A DNA stretch of 64,000 nucleotides from Voacanga thouarsii (lineage: Eukaryota > Streptophyta > Magnoliopsida > Gentianales > Apocynaceae). A program made the position numbers and the translations under genes. Within the stretch, counting starts at the first letter, position 1. Every line of letters starts with the position of its first letter. The notes beneath the pieces were generated by a model. It did no database searches. It saw nothing but the letters and a program-made list of their open reading frames with translations, and had not been told where the DNA came from. This document shows positions 22,744 through 34,509 of this stretch, piece after piece. The stretch spans positions 124,001 to 188,000 of the forward strand of contig JANUWF010002014.1 in NCBI GenBank assembly GCA_026120185.1, read 5' to 3'.

Positions 22744-25450
22744 CTAGCACATCACCTTGGGGAGCTCTAGTGCTATTTGTGAAGAAGAAGGATGGTACCT
22801 TGAGGTTTTGTATCGACTACCGGAGGTTGTACAATCTAACCATAAAAAATAAGTATCTTCTACCATTAATTGATGAGTTGTTTGACCAGTTGCAAGGTTC
22901 CAGTTGTTATTCCAAACTGGATTTGAGGCAAAGATATTACCAAGTGAGGATAAAGGAGGAGAATATTTCCAAGACGGCCTTCAACACAAAATATGGTCAC
23001 TACGAGTTTGTAGTGATGCCTTTTGGGGTGACAAATGCACTTGTAGTGTTTATGGATTTGATGCATTGAGTTTTCCAATCCTACCTGGACAAGTTCGTGG
23101 TGGTATTTATCGACGATATACTTATATACTCTAAGAGTCCCGAGGATCATGCATAACGTTTGAAGCTGGTATTAGAAAAGTTAAGAGAGCACAAGCTTTA
23201 TGCCAAATTTAGCAAGTACGAGTTTTGGCCAGATAGTGTGTCGTTCTTTGGCCATGTGGTAACCAAGGATGGAATCGAGATGGACCTAGCAAAAGTTGAA
23301 GCAGTTTCAGATTGGAAGTAACCAGAGAACATCGCCGAGATTCGAAACTTCTTGGGATTGGCCGGCTATTATTGGCTGTTTATTAAAGGGTTCTCGACGC
23401 TAGCATCACCTATGACTCAGTTGCTAAGAAAAGACGTACCATTTATCTGGAATGAGAAATGCGAAAAGAGTTTCTAAGAGTTGAAGCGAAGGTTAATGAA
23501 AGCACCCGTGTTGAGTTTTCCAGAGGGGAATAAACCTTACGGTCTGTATACTGATGCTTCAAAGGAAGGTTTGGGAGCAGTATTGATGCAGGATAGGAAG
23601 GTAATAGCCTATACCTCTCGAAAGTTGAAGCCTTATGAAGTCAACTATCCAATGCATACTTTGGAGCTAGCTGCCATTGTATTTGCTTTAAAGAAATGGC
23701 AGCATTACTTGTATAGAGTTGAGTATGAAATGTTTACCGATCACAAGAGCTTGAAATACATCTTCACCCAGAAGGACTTGAATTTGAGGCAATAGAGATG
23801 GATGGAATTTTTGGAAGAGTGTCGTTGTTCTATCAACTACCACCTCGGAAAGGCCAATGTTGTTGCTGATGCCCTGAGCCATAAAATTAAAATGGCCAGG
23901 CTGAGAGTGCAGGAGATTCACGTCGTCCAAGAAATGTTGGATAGAAGGATGAAAGTGCAAGAAGAGAGGATTATTGTTAGCAACTTGAGATTGATACCGA
24001 AAATCATCGAAGCTCAACAAAGTAATGTAGAATTCCAACTTTTCAAGGACAAAGAGCTTAAATGGCAAGATAGTGATTTTTGATAAGACGAAGTGGGAGT
24101 TCTGTATTTCCAAGATCGTTTGTGTGTACCAAATGAGCAACAGTTGAAGGATAGGATTTTGGAGGAGGCATATAAAAGCAAGTATGCAATTCATTCGGGA
24201 GAGGTAAAAATGTATCAAGACCTGAAAAGGGCTTGTTGGTGGCTTGGAATGAAGAAGAACGTGGTTAAGTATGTCTCCACATGTCTAATCTATCAGAAAG
24301 TTAAATCGAAGCACAAGAAGTAGGCAGGATTTCTGCAACCGTTACCGATACCTGAGTGGAAATGGGAAGAGGTGACCATGGACTTCGTTACTAGACTCCC
24401 TATGTCAAGGACCCAAAAGGACGCCATATGGGTAGTGGTAGATAGATTTACCAAGTTAGCATATTTCATACCAATAAACGTAAGGAATTCAATAAAGAAG
24501 TTAGCTTAAACCTATGTGCGGGAAATAGTCAAATTGCATGGAGTGCCTTCGAGTATTGTGTCCGATCAAGACTCAAGATTTACATCCCGATTTTGGGGTA
24601 AGTTTAAAGAATCAATGGGTTCTAGTCTAAAGTTCAGTACAATGGTGCATCCGTAAATTGATGGTCAGTCAGAAAAGGGTTATACAGATATTAGAAGATA
24701 TTTTAAGGGCTTGCGTAGTAGATTTCGGGGATAAGTGGATTAAATGTATACTGTATGCAGAATTAGCTTACAATAATAGCTATCAATCTTCGATTAGAAT
24801 GGCCCCGTATGAAGCATTGTATGGACGTAAGTGTCAAGTACCTCTATACTGGAGTTTGTCAGATGACGGCCACATAAGCAAGTTTGGAGAAGTCTACGTT
24901 AAGGAAATGTTAGATAAGGTAAAACTGATCAGATAAAAGTTGAAGGCGGCCCAGAGCCGACAAAAGAGTTATGCGGATAATAGGCGAAGGGAGTTGGAAT
25001 TTCAAGTAGGAGACAATGTGTTCTTGAGATTAACATCGAGTAGAAGAATCTTAAAGCACATGAAAGGTGGGAAGCTGAATCCGAGCTATTTGGGACCATT
25101 TTTGATAAAATAAAGAATTGGACCAGTGGCGTACCGACTAGATTTATCGGATGGATTGACGAGAACACACGATATATTCCATGTGTCTCAGTTGAAGAAG
25201 TATAATGCTGACCTTGGACATGTTTTGAATGATGAACCGTTGGTATTGCAACCCGACTTGAGCTATGTGGAGAAACCCATGAAATTTTTGGACTGAAGTA
25301 TTAAGACTTTTCGGAATAAGTAGATTCCTATGGTGAAGGTACAATAGGAACATCATGGCACGCAAGATGCCATATAGGAAACGGAAGAGTGGGTAAAACG
25401 GAAGTATCCTGACCTGAGATAAAGGTATGCTTGAATTTCAGGACGAAATT
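22744..25450 (+). pseudogene. pol: Element B: RT, RNase H, integrase and chromodomain-like tail (broken)
   Basis: The continuation of B pol after H. RT opens with a TSPWGA motif and [16 protein letters not shown]. The catalytic FIDD is at 23106-23117. RNase H runs from [15 protein letters not shown] (about 23545-23590) to [10 protein letters not shown]. The integrase zinc finger has its H..H at about 24160-24195 and a C-L-I-Y end (last Cys changed to Tyr). The DDE core has VTMDFVTRLP (24373-24400), VSDQDSRFTSRFW, and HP-stop-IDGQSE where caa became taa (24654-24656). A one-base insertion follows at about 24670. The tail has a GPY/F-like HDIFHVSQLKKY (about 25170-25205) and a chromodomain-like end with IPMVKVQ and ETEEWVKRKYPDL. 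Most damage is single stops. Confidence 0.88.
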
Positions 25451-25451
25451 C

Positions 25452-25468
25452 TTCTAAGGAGAAGAGGA
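25452..25468 (+). other. Element B: polypurine tract
   Basis: ttctaaggagaagagga abuts the 3' LTR start at 25469. Confidence 0.75.
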
Positions 25469-28400
25469 TATGAAACCGCACCAAAAGCCAACCCTAGAGT
25501 AAGGGGGATGGGATATATATATATATCATGGGATATATACCTTTTTGAATGATTTTATGTGCCTCAGAGTTGTGGTTTATAGGTTAAATTTCTTATTTAT
25601 GCTTGTTGGGTAGAAAGGGTAAAAAAGTAATTTTGCTTGAGGTCAAAATAGGAACATGGCTTGAGGTTTAGATAAGAAGAATATTTGGGTGAGAAAATAA
25701 GAACAAGAGTTAGTGTAGTTAAGTGGTTAGAGCTTTGTGGTTTAATCTCTAATGTCTTGAGTTCAAATCCCATCACTTAAATTTTATTCTTAATTATCTT
25801 AGCTATGTTTGAATTTTCATTTTTCTTATATTCCCTAAAGATAGGAATGTTGTCTTAAGGAAGACATGATGGTAATGTCTTGACCATGTGGTCTTGTCCT
25901 AAAAAGAATTCTTGTTCACTTTAAATTTGCTAGCCTTGTCCTAACATCTTTGAAATTTAAACTACCCTTAATTCTTTAATCCATTTTTTAATCATAAAAA
26001 TTCTGTGATAATCCCCTAGCTTAGAATTCAAAAATCAGATCTTGTGGGATAGTGATGGCCGAAAGTGAGGATGAGAATTAGGTAGGGATTCCAAGGAAAA
26101 GAAAACACTATAACTATTGCTTCAAACTCCATCTTCATCTTGTTCATGTTTTGGTAAGAAAAATCTAGAAAATTTTCCAGATTTCATTCAAGGCTGTTTT
26201 CGAAAGTTTCAGCCAGCTTTCCTACCCAATTTCTGCAAGAAAACCAGACATTTTATGTAAGGTTGGAGACTAGAAATTCAGTGAATTTTCAGACTGTGCA
26301 AACATCCCAAAACCAAAATTTCATTTCAACAAACTAGCCACATTAAACACGGAATTTAAAGCCACCGGTAGAACATATGAACAGTTGGAACTTCCTCTAT
26401 TTTTCTTCAAGTTGAAGGCTGGAAAACCACCATTAGAAGACCTTCAAACACCCTTAGAATCCAGCTGCAAACTCGTGCCAAAGAGAACAGAAAATTCGAC
26501 ACCAAAATCATTTCAATTCCAAGTGTTCTTAAAGCTTAACTTCCAGAAATTTTCTAGCTTGTCTCTTCCAGGCTAAGGCCGAAATTCTTCACCAAAACCC
26601 ACTGAAATTTGGACCTTGTACAGCCATGAACTGAACATATTGGCCTCCACACCAACCTTGAATATTAGGACTCCATGATCATACCTCAAAAAGCTCCTAA
26701 GATTACTCTATCCAAAACTTATTCAAACTTCAAACTAAATTCCAGATTTTGTTCCATTAAAGCACTCCCATAGCTAAGTGATAAAACCAAAAAATCCTCT
26801 ACCATTATATGACCATTTTCAGCCAGCCTAAGGTCTAAACAACCTTTCATTCTTTGATTGAAACCTAGCTAATTCAGCCATACACCATTGAAGAACAAGA
26901 GACCTTCCATGAACAAACTCCATTAACTAATCTTATACCTCAAACAACTCCACCTTTTCCTCCATTTGAATTTCAAAAAAATCTGAAAACCGTCTCTCTC
27001 AATCTAGATAGCCAAAAACCCCTTCTGTACTAGGCCCTTCGGCCATCATAATTCCAGCCACACTCAAAATCCATTTTCTCTCAAACTCGCTCAAAAAACA
27101 CCAAGAACACTAAGAACACACACTTCACATCTTCAAGCCTAAACCAATCCTAAACACCTCCAATCACTCCCAAACACTCTAGATCATCCATATTCAACCT
27201 ATAATCTTCATTTCTGCACTTTATAACACTGAAACACTCAAAGTTGAATTTCCAAATAGATCAAACCAACTTTTTTTATTAAAGATTCGAAGAACACCAA
27301 AAGGTAAAATAAGAACAATCTCCTTGGTCTTCTTCTTCTATTCAATCTCTATTATCCTTCTCTACTCTCATTCGTCTTTTTCTCACACTCTCTTTCTCTC
27401 TAGGCCGAAATGGTGATGACCAACCATGGCTACGTTCGGACCACTAAAAGGCCATCAAGCACTTGACAATCTTCACTAACCAAAGAGAGTCCTTCATCAA
27501 ATGAGCATCAATCAAGTATTTTTTTTCCCCCTAATCTCCCTTTTTAATTTTTAGAATCAAGGCTCCTAGATGTTGATAGGATGATTATATAAAGTAGGGG
27601 TTGAGTATATGTGTATGGGTGAAGGGGATGAAGTTAGGACATAAGAGTTGGAATGAATGATTTTGCCTTATAGATTTTACTTTTGAATCAATATATGTTC
27701 ATCATGATTAAGGAGATTTATAGAAGCTTTGATGTATGTTAGATATTATGACACCATTGTTGGTTAGGCTTTTATGTTCTTATTTTTCAATAAAGCCATA
27801 GATGATGTTATGCCTAGTAGAAGATCATCCATGTGATAGACTATGTTCATGGGTAGATTAGCATGTATTATGTGAAAAAATGTTCATGGATCTTCTCTAA
27901 CAATTGGAAATTATTGCAAGAAATATATTTATTAATTCTAGAATTATTTTTTATTAACATTATTGTTATTAATTTAATTCGAATTATTATTCAATTTAAT
28001 CTATAAATTCAAAAAACCATTAGGTAGGTTTGAAATAGAGTATTATTTAAAATATTCTTATTTTATGAGTGAAATAAATAAAATATTTTTTTTAAAAAAT
28101 AATAAAATATTAGAATTAATTAATGTCAAATGACTTTGTGGACCATATTAATTAGCCTTACTAAAACTTTTTTCTATATCCATAAATATTATTTATATTA
28201 AAATTTATTTATTATTTATTAATTAAAAATTAAGTGTAATTTATTATTTATAACAATACTATTTAAATACTACTAATTACCCATATTATTTAGGATTTAT
28301 TATTGCTCATTCTTTAACACTAATTTTATTGATTAGCTATACTACTCATTATTTATTATTTGAAAATTATAACTTATTATTATTATTATTTATTTTATAA

Positions 28401-29329
28401 CATCCGTTTATTTTAACTTGTCATGCTAGTTTATTTTATGAAATATTTTATCAACTAGTATTGAAGCCTAGGACATTATGGTCATGGTTAGTTGTGGTTG
28501 TGACTAGTTGAACTAGGAATTATTTATTTAAGGCAAATATGGTTTGAATATTGTCTTCTACCTTGTGTTTATCCTTGGCGGGGTTAGGTTGACCTTCGAA
28601 GACTTTTGAACTCGGGAAAAGCAAAAGATCAGGTAAGTTCCTACATGAAACCAATCCTGTAGTTCATACTGGTCCAAGCTAGCAAGTTCAGTCAAGTGGA
28701 CTATGTATTTCTAGAGTGGACAATCGGTAAGTTTAGGTGTAGAGATGGAGGAGTATCTCACCCAGTATGTTGTACACCTAGCTTGTGTCAGTATGCACAA
28801 AGTGTGGCATTTTGATCATTATATTGTCATGGTGCACAAAGTGTGGTGCTATGGCTACCTCTTTTGATTGGTTGTATTTATTATGCACATGTATGTTTTG
28901 GAAAGCAAAACACCACTCTTCATTTGTGAAATTTATTTGAAGCTTGCCAACACTTTCTTTTATGAAACTTTTACAACTTGCATGCATGAATTGATTTACC
29001 TTAAACACTCAAAGCACACACAGGGTAACTGAGATTTATATCTCACCATCTCCTATACCATGTTTTTAGGTCGATCCTACTGTAAGGTTATTGGCTAGAG
29101 AATTGCCTATGTTTTGAAGACTCATTGTTATTTTTCCTATGTATTTCTTTTAAGAGATAGTAGCAGACATTTATTTTTGAGCTTGTTCATGTATTTCTTG
29201 GGTTGTAATAAGTTTAATTTTGAATTATTTCTTTTATTTGTTTTGTGTGTCCTAGTTATAAAGACCTCTTGTCCTGTGGACGGGGTGATATCCCCAACCC
29301 TAATAGGGCATAGGTAGTGAGGTGTTACA
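25469..29329 (+). repeat. Element B: 3' LTR (3.86 kb)
   Basis: It starts tatgaaaccgc (tgtgaaa in the 5' copy) and ends gaggtgttaca. It lacks about 358 bp present in the 5' LTR (9423-9780), with the deletion join at about 28653, and has one copy fewer of an AT-rich duplication (5' LTR about 8960-9010). It holds a TA microsatellite (about 25509-25523), the tRNA-like module (25712-25777) and the CACAAAGTGTG pair (28795, 28834). Confidence 0.9.
25712..25777 (+). other. tRNA-like module in the B 3' LTR
   Basis: The counterpart of 6430-6495, with agtggttagagc (A-box side) and gttcaaatcc (B box). Kept in both LTRs, so it was part of the element when it inserted. Confidence 0.55.
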
Positions 29330-30146
29330 TATAGGACCACAATAAAGTTAGGCACAGCAGCGCACCCGCAAACGGATGGACAGACCGAACGAGTGAATAG
29401 ACTTTTGGAAGATATATTGCGGGCTTGTGCTTTTGATTATGGAACTATGTGGATTGACAATTTAGCATATGCAGAAATTGCATACACTAATAGTTATCAA
29501 TCAACAATTGGAATAGCCTCATTTGAAGCTCTATATGAATGGAAATGTAGACTAGGATGAAGAAAAGGTGAAAAAGATGCCTTTAATCTTGAAAAGTTCC
29601 ACAGGCTATGGAGATGATTAAAATCAAGTTCGAGGTAGTTTAAAGTAGATAGGAAAGTTATGCAGATTGACATAAAAGAGATTTGGAATTTGCAGAAGGA
29701 GATCGTGTATTCTTGAAGTTGACTCCACAACGACAGTTGGAAATTAAGGGACGAAGAAAGAATATAGCACCTAGGTACATTAGACTATTCCCTATTGTCA
29801 ATAGTATTGGGAAGGTGACTTATCGATTAAAGTTACTGAAAGAACTTCAAAGTATTCCCGATGTGTTCTACGTATCCCAACTTCAAAAATACATAGCTGA
29901 TCTCGCACATATTTTGAATGAAGAGCTTATTGAGTTAACTCCAATCTAGAAATATAAGGAAAAGCCTATTAAGATCTTGGAGTATGCTAAAAAGAAACTG
30001 TGGAATAAGAAAATTCCACTTGTGAAAGTGTTGTGGAATCATCATTTAGTATGAAATGCAACTTGAGAAACGGAAGTGAAGATGTTGAAAAAGCATCCAT
30101 AATTATTTCAGGGTAAGCTAATTTCTAGGTCAAATTTTTTTGTAAT
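29330..30146 (+). pseudogene. pol: Element A: end of integrase with GPY/F and chromodomain-like tail (broken)
   Basis: After the duplication tatag, A's pol resumes with KLGTAAHPQTDGQTERVN (29344-29398), which carries the catalytic Glu of the DDE core, then LEDILRACAFDYG. The GPY/F-type module is at 29683-29949 (FAEGDRVFLKL, then VTYRLKL, then FYVSQLQKYI). The tail KKIPLVKVLWNHH (about 30007-30045), then ET.VKMLKKHP, resembles the chromodomain-like C-terminus of plant chromoviruses. Stops at about 30052 and 30062 and earlier frameshifts inactivate it. Together with 3898-6182 it is one gene split by B. Confidence 0.85.
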
Positions 30147-30156
30147 AAGGGGAGAA
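30147..30156 (+). other. Element A: polypurine tract
   Basis: aaggggagaa lies directly before the LTR start tgtaatacc. Confidence 0.75.
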
Positions 30157-30860
30157 TGTAATACCATTCACTTTTACCTTTGATTGGCTACTACTTGTAA
30201 TAGGATGAGAATTAATATTAATGGCCAGAACAAAAGATGATCGGTGTTACGAGACGAATATTTTGGTATAATAATATTTTGTTGGAACCTAAATGTAATT
30301 ATTGGGTTTGCTCCACCCATACCCTAAAACTTAAGAAGGCTACTATTGTTAATAAAATAAGAATTTGAGGGTACACTGAGAAGAAAAATTGATCAGTGCA
30401 ATGAAACACACGTTTTGGTGTGAATTATGTTATTCGGGTTATCGAGGACACTTTCATCATTTGACCGCGCCCACGACTTTGACCATAAATTTGAGCCAAT
30501 AGAGAAGGAATTGAATAATTTAAGCGTTACCAATAGATTTAGCAGAATTTTTGCAGTTGAGTGGTGAAATAAATTTTTTTTTTCCTTTTCAGACCCGATT
30601 TTGGTTATTTTTGAAAAAAATAGAAAATTGTGGTTAAAAATGGTGCGCGTGGCATTTTTGTGATTGGTAGCCCATGGACATGTGTCAATTTAAGAGAGGC
30701 TACATGAAGAGTTCAAGCAAGATAAATGGAATTAAAAGATTAAAAAATAAATAAAGAATGATGTGTAAATTTTGTTATTGGAACACATCGTTTGTGGGTC
30801 TTTGAATTAAGGTCCTGTGAAATGTGATTGGCCAATACTTGGACCATTAGAAGGTGATTA
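30157..30860 (+). repeat. Element A: 3' LTR, first part
   Basis: It starts tgtaataccattc after the PPT. F interrupts it at 30860/30861 with TSD gatta. The LTR resumes at 52426. No tRNA-like module is seen in this part. No gene is present. Confidence 0.85.
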
Positions 30861-31296
30861 TGTTGGGAAATATGCCCTCATAGACTAGTTTTCTGATATA
30901 AATATCGAATGTTTTAATAAAAGAATTTATTTTTAATTGTGAATTTACAATTTTATTTGTGCACAATTACGTTTGGAAAAGACCCATTGCATTTAAGTAA
31001 GTGGTCCATGTGAATGGAGGTCTTTCATAGTAAGGTATGGATCATGAGTTACCTAACACATAAACATTTGTTCTTTACCAATTGATAAGAATAGGAATCT
31101 CATCATGTCCAGGTTATTATGTTGTGAATTCCAAATGGGGAACGGCTTACCTTTAACCAGTGAGTAGTCTACTCACTTCATGACATAAGTGTATTTTGAA
31201 TACGTAAAATAGGACCTGTAGTAGTGGTTTCTAAAAGTACTATATGGTAGAAATCTAGACTACTACTACTACTACAGCGTGGACTAGTTCTCAACG
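30861..31296 (+). repeat. Element F: 5' LTR, first part
   Basis: It starts tgttgggaaatatgcc and is collinear with H's and F's other LTRs. It includes the stem-loop run (first stem 31159-31177) and a short ctactac repeat (31258-31275). It is cut by E at the duplicated c(a/t)acg. Confidence 0.9.
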
Positions 31297-31340
31297 TGTA
31301 ACACCCCCTACTACGTACCCTAAAAAGTCCGGGGATGCCG

Positions 31341-31359
31341 CCTTGTCCCGAGGACAAGG
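31341..31359 (-). other. Perfect end hairpin of E
   Basis: CCTTGTCC-CGA-GGACAAGG, an 8-bp perfect stem with a 3-base loop, just before the LTR end in E's own sense. Confidence 0.55.
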
Positions 31360-31741
31360 GGTCTTTAAAACGAGGTATATAATATAAAGGCAAACCCATG
31401 AAATCAAACTTAGATAAATAAAGGAAAACTCCTATTACATTAGGCTCAAACTAGAGCAAAACTAAATAAAAACAAACATCTGATCCAAAAGCATAAATCA
31501 ACAATTGCCTCTCAAACATAATGGAAATAACATAAGCTTCAACTATTACAAATCCCGCTTGCTCAGCATAATCAATCTCCTGAAAACATGATATGAAACA
31601 GTGCGAGATTAACATCTCAGTAAGTCCTGTGTGTGCACGTGATACTTTGAACAGTTCATGTATGCATAGTTGAAAACATTTACAGAAATATTTGGCAAGT
31701 CATAAATAATTTCTCTTTGCAAGGAGTGGGTTTTCTCATTG

Positions 31742-31872
31742 TCACACTTTGTACAAAATAACTCATTCACTTGAATGAACAGTCATGTCACCACACTTTG
31801 GGCTCTATGATAAGAAACGGTCAAAGCACCACACTTTGTGCACCTTGCCAGGACCAAATTACCACACTTTGG
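31742..31872 (-). promoter_or_regulatory. Four copies of the CACACTTTG motif in E
   Basis: Copies start at 31742, 31791, 31829 and 31862 (spacings 49, 38 and 33). The copy at 31829 is the full ccacactttgtgc palindrome-like form. This is the reverse complement of the pair in B's LTRs. Confidence 0.4.
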
Positions 31873-33623
31873 GCGTTCTGATCAAAGGTGAGTGTACACC
31901 CCACCGGGTGAGATACTCCTCCATCTCTACACCCAACAAAACCATCCGGGTGTCCATGCCGGGAAAATAAATAATACCTTACCAGGTACAAATGCTAGCT
32001 CGGACCGGCCTGACCAACAAATACTGTCGCCTTCTTAAGAGGAGCTTATCTTCTGGAGGTGGCCGCCTGCCAGAAGACTCACTCACGCCCTCCAAGACTA
32101 GTATTGTTAGCCTACCCTTATTGAGTACTCAATGAACATATCCGTCAATTCAAGATTCACAATAAAGATTCCATACCTTGGCTTTGTAAAACGTGGTTTT
32201 CTTGAAAAAGGAGTTTTCTAAAATATTTAAGAGAAAGAATAGTTCTTGATAAAGGCATTAGGTTGACAAAATCATTTAGAGAATAAATATCCACGTTTAC
32301 AACCCAAATAATCATAGTTCAACAATAGCTTCACAAAGCTTTACAACATTCGACTTGCCACCACGTACATTTAACAAAAGAGTTTATGCAAGGACTTACT
32401 TGATATACCTCAGATAAACAAGATAAAATCACAGCTTGCTTCCTTCAAAAACCCTCTTGATCTAGAATCACATAATATCATGATCAGGGTCTCAATCGAC
32501 TCAAGCATGCCTTTAAACTCAGTTATTCCCATAACAAATCATGATCCATTATCTAACTTCAAATAAATCACTCAATCCTCAAAGTACATACACCATGACC
32601 ATATATCCATCAAAGACATGAATAATATATCAAAAAGGTCTTGTCTTAACCAACACAATTCACATCCATCATTATCACATCAAACATAACATCGCTATCT
32701 ATTGAACAGGCTTAATCCATTACTCGACTCCAAATATTCATCTATCCCAACTAAGCACATTTATCATGCTATCATACTTCCATAGATATCATCAATCCCA
32801 TTAGATCTTAATTTCGACATTAAGGGTAAGAATCCCTTTACCTTACAACCACCGGATTAACAAGGTCTCGGTGCTCCTATGGTGATCGTCCCAAGTTCAT
32901 TTGAGAAGAAGAGAAAAGCTGCCTTCTTTGCTCCTCTTGACCAAAAATTGAGAAAGAAGATGGAATCAGCCTCTATGTGGCGTGATTCAAGGGAAGGAAA
33001 AGAGAAGAATTGGAAGAAAGGAATCAAGAGGTAGAGAGGTCTTTTGCCTACCTTAGGGAGTGCTCAGTTTTTTTGGCCTAGGATTGCTCTTGAGTTTTTG
33101 AAAATTGCAGAGGAGGTTTGTAGGAATTTTTCGTGTAGTAAGGTTGGATTAGGCGGCTGCTATGGTTTAGGGTTAGAAGAGTTTGATTTAAGGTTAGAAG
33201 GTGATGCTAAGAAGGACTCCTGATGGCTCTAGGTTTCTTTGCCAGCAATGGCGAAAAACTGCAGCTTGCTGCACTCTTATTGCTGCCGAAACTGAGAGTA
33301 GTTGAGAGCAGAAAAATAGTTTGAAGTTGCTCTCCTAAGTTGGCCAAAAACTACTCAAGGGAAGGGTTGTGTGTGTTCAGGTTTTTGGCCAAAACAAGGA
33401 AGAATTTGTGTGGGTTTTAACAACCAAATTCTGTGCGAAAGAGGAGTGCTTTTCTGTACGAAATCTGTGAGCAAAAGAGAGGATTTTCTGGACTGTTTTG
33501 GCTGCTATTCTGTCCGCAATTCAGAGAGGGAATAATGAGTGATTTAGGCGTTGTAATTGGCCAATTCAATAAGGAGTTTTAGTAGGGTTTGAAGTGCAGA
33601 ATTTCGTGCATTGCACTGAGCAA

Positions 33624-33685
33624 AGCTGGCTGAAATTCCTGTGCACAAGCTGGCCGAAATTCCTGTGCACAAGCTGGCCGAAATT
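33624..33685. repeat. 24-bp tandem repeat in E
   Basis: Two full units of agctggcYgaaattcctgtg plus caca (33624-33647, 33648-33671) and a partial third (33672-33685). Confidence 0.85.
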
Positions 33686-34174
33686 GGCAAGAGAAGAGGA
33701 ACAAAAATCTGGTTTGTTTAGATTTAGAATAAAGCTTGATTTGCAAGAGGATATAGGATAAGATTCCCTAGTATTGGAAGAGTTTGTGTTGAGCTAGAAG
33801 TCCTCCAAAGGTGGCGGCACTAAGCTGGAAAAATTTCCAGATTTTTAGCTAGGTTTCTATGTTCAAAATCAACAAGATATCTAACTAGGAAAATAACACA
33901 TTAATTCCAACTATCTAATATAAAGTCTGATAAATTAAAATCAAGCTAAAATTTAATTGCTCTAGCTAGAATTTTTGAAAATAAAAAAAGGATAAAAGCT
34001 GAAATAATATTAATCTTTATCCTTATAAAAAAATCCTTGAATTTAGGAAATAAATATGGAGACTTATCCCCTAAGAAGATGGCGCTGGAATTTTAAAAAG
34101 GAAAGCTGGGTTTTTTGACCAAGAATGAGGAAAATCTAGGAAAAAGAATTCAAAAAGAAAGCTAAGATTTGCAA

Positions 34175-34240
34175 GAGGTAAGATTCGAACTCAGATCACC
34201 AAGGAATAATCACCAAACCTAACCACTATTCCAAATCAAC
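34175..34240 (-). other. tRNA-like module in E
   Basis: The minus strand has an A-box-like tggaatagtgg (plus 34223-34233) followed by gttagg, and a B box gttcgaatct (plus 34181-34190). It lies about 265-330 bases from the LTR start, as in B. Confidence 0.55.
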
Positions 34241-34509
34241 TCCGATGTTACTATTTCTCTAAGAAATTCTTTTCACCCTAGTTTTTATCCCTCCATTTCC
34301 TCTACTAAATTTCACCTAAAACAGTTTCCAATTAACGCAACAATACAATTATTTCCCATCAAATAAATTAAATGCAAGAGCAACCTTGAAAATCATATGC
34401 ACCCATGCAAGAATAATTTTAAGATAACACATGAAATGCAAAATGCTATGCAATGCATGACTTTTTCCCCATAGGTCAAAGGTGGTTTTGGGCTGGGTAT
34501 TACACTACG

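Larger units (their letters stand above)
6183..29329 (+). mobile_element. Element B: Ty3/gypsy chromovirus with very long LTRs
   Basis: A complete but dead retrotransposon: 5' LTR 6183-10458, PBS, an extra acidic ORF, gag, protease-RT-RNase H-integrase with a chromodomain-like tail, PPT, and 3' LTR 25469-29329. It is flanked by tatgg (6178-6182) and tatag (29330-29334), a 5-bp target-site duplication with one change. The Gag-PR-RT-RH-IN order and the C-terminal chromodomain-like segment place it among chromoviruses; the Tekay/Del lineage is likely from LTR size and pol sequence, but that is inference. Copia H (13176-22738) interrupts its RT. Without H it is about 13.6 kb. Confidence 0.9.
31297..34504 (-). 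mobile_element. Element E: solo gypsy LTR (3.2 kb)
   Basis: On the minus strand it starts tgtaatacccagcc and ends gggggtgttaca, and both ends abut F's LTR with a 5-bp duplication caacg/ctacg (31292-31296, 34505-34509; one change). No internal region exists, so it is a solo LTR from LTR-LTR recombination. It is related to the C LTR at its start and to B, C and D at its end. Contents: four ccacacttt(g) motifs (31742-31872), the perfect end hairpin (31341-31359), a 24-bp tandem repeat (33624-33685), and a tRNA-like module (34175-34240). Confidence 0.9.

Noticed and set aside
23688..24218. A 176-codon minus-strand frame
   Set aside because: It is antisense to B's RNase H and integrase, which have clear motifs on the plus strand.
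31785..31970. A 61-codon frame in E
   Set aside because: It reads through repeated ccacacttt motifs of the LTR in antisense; no protein features.
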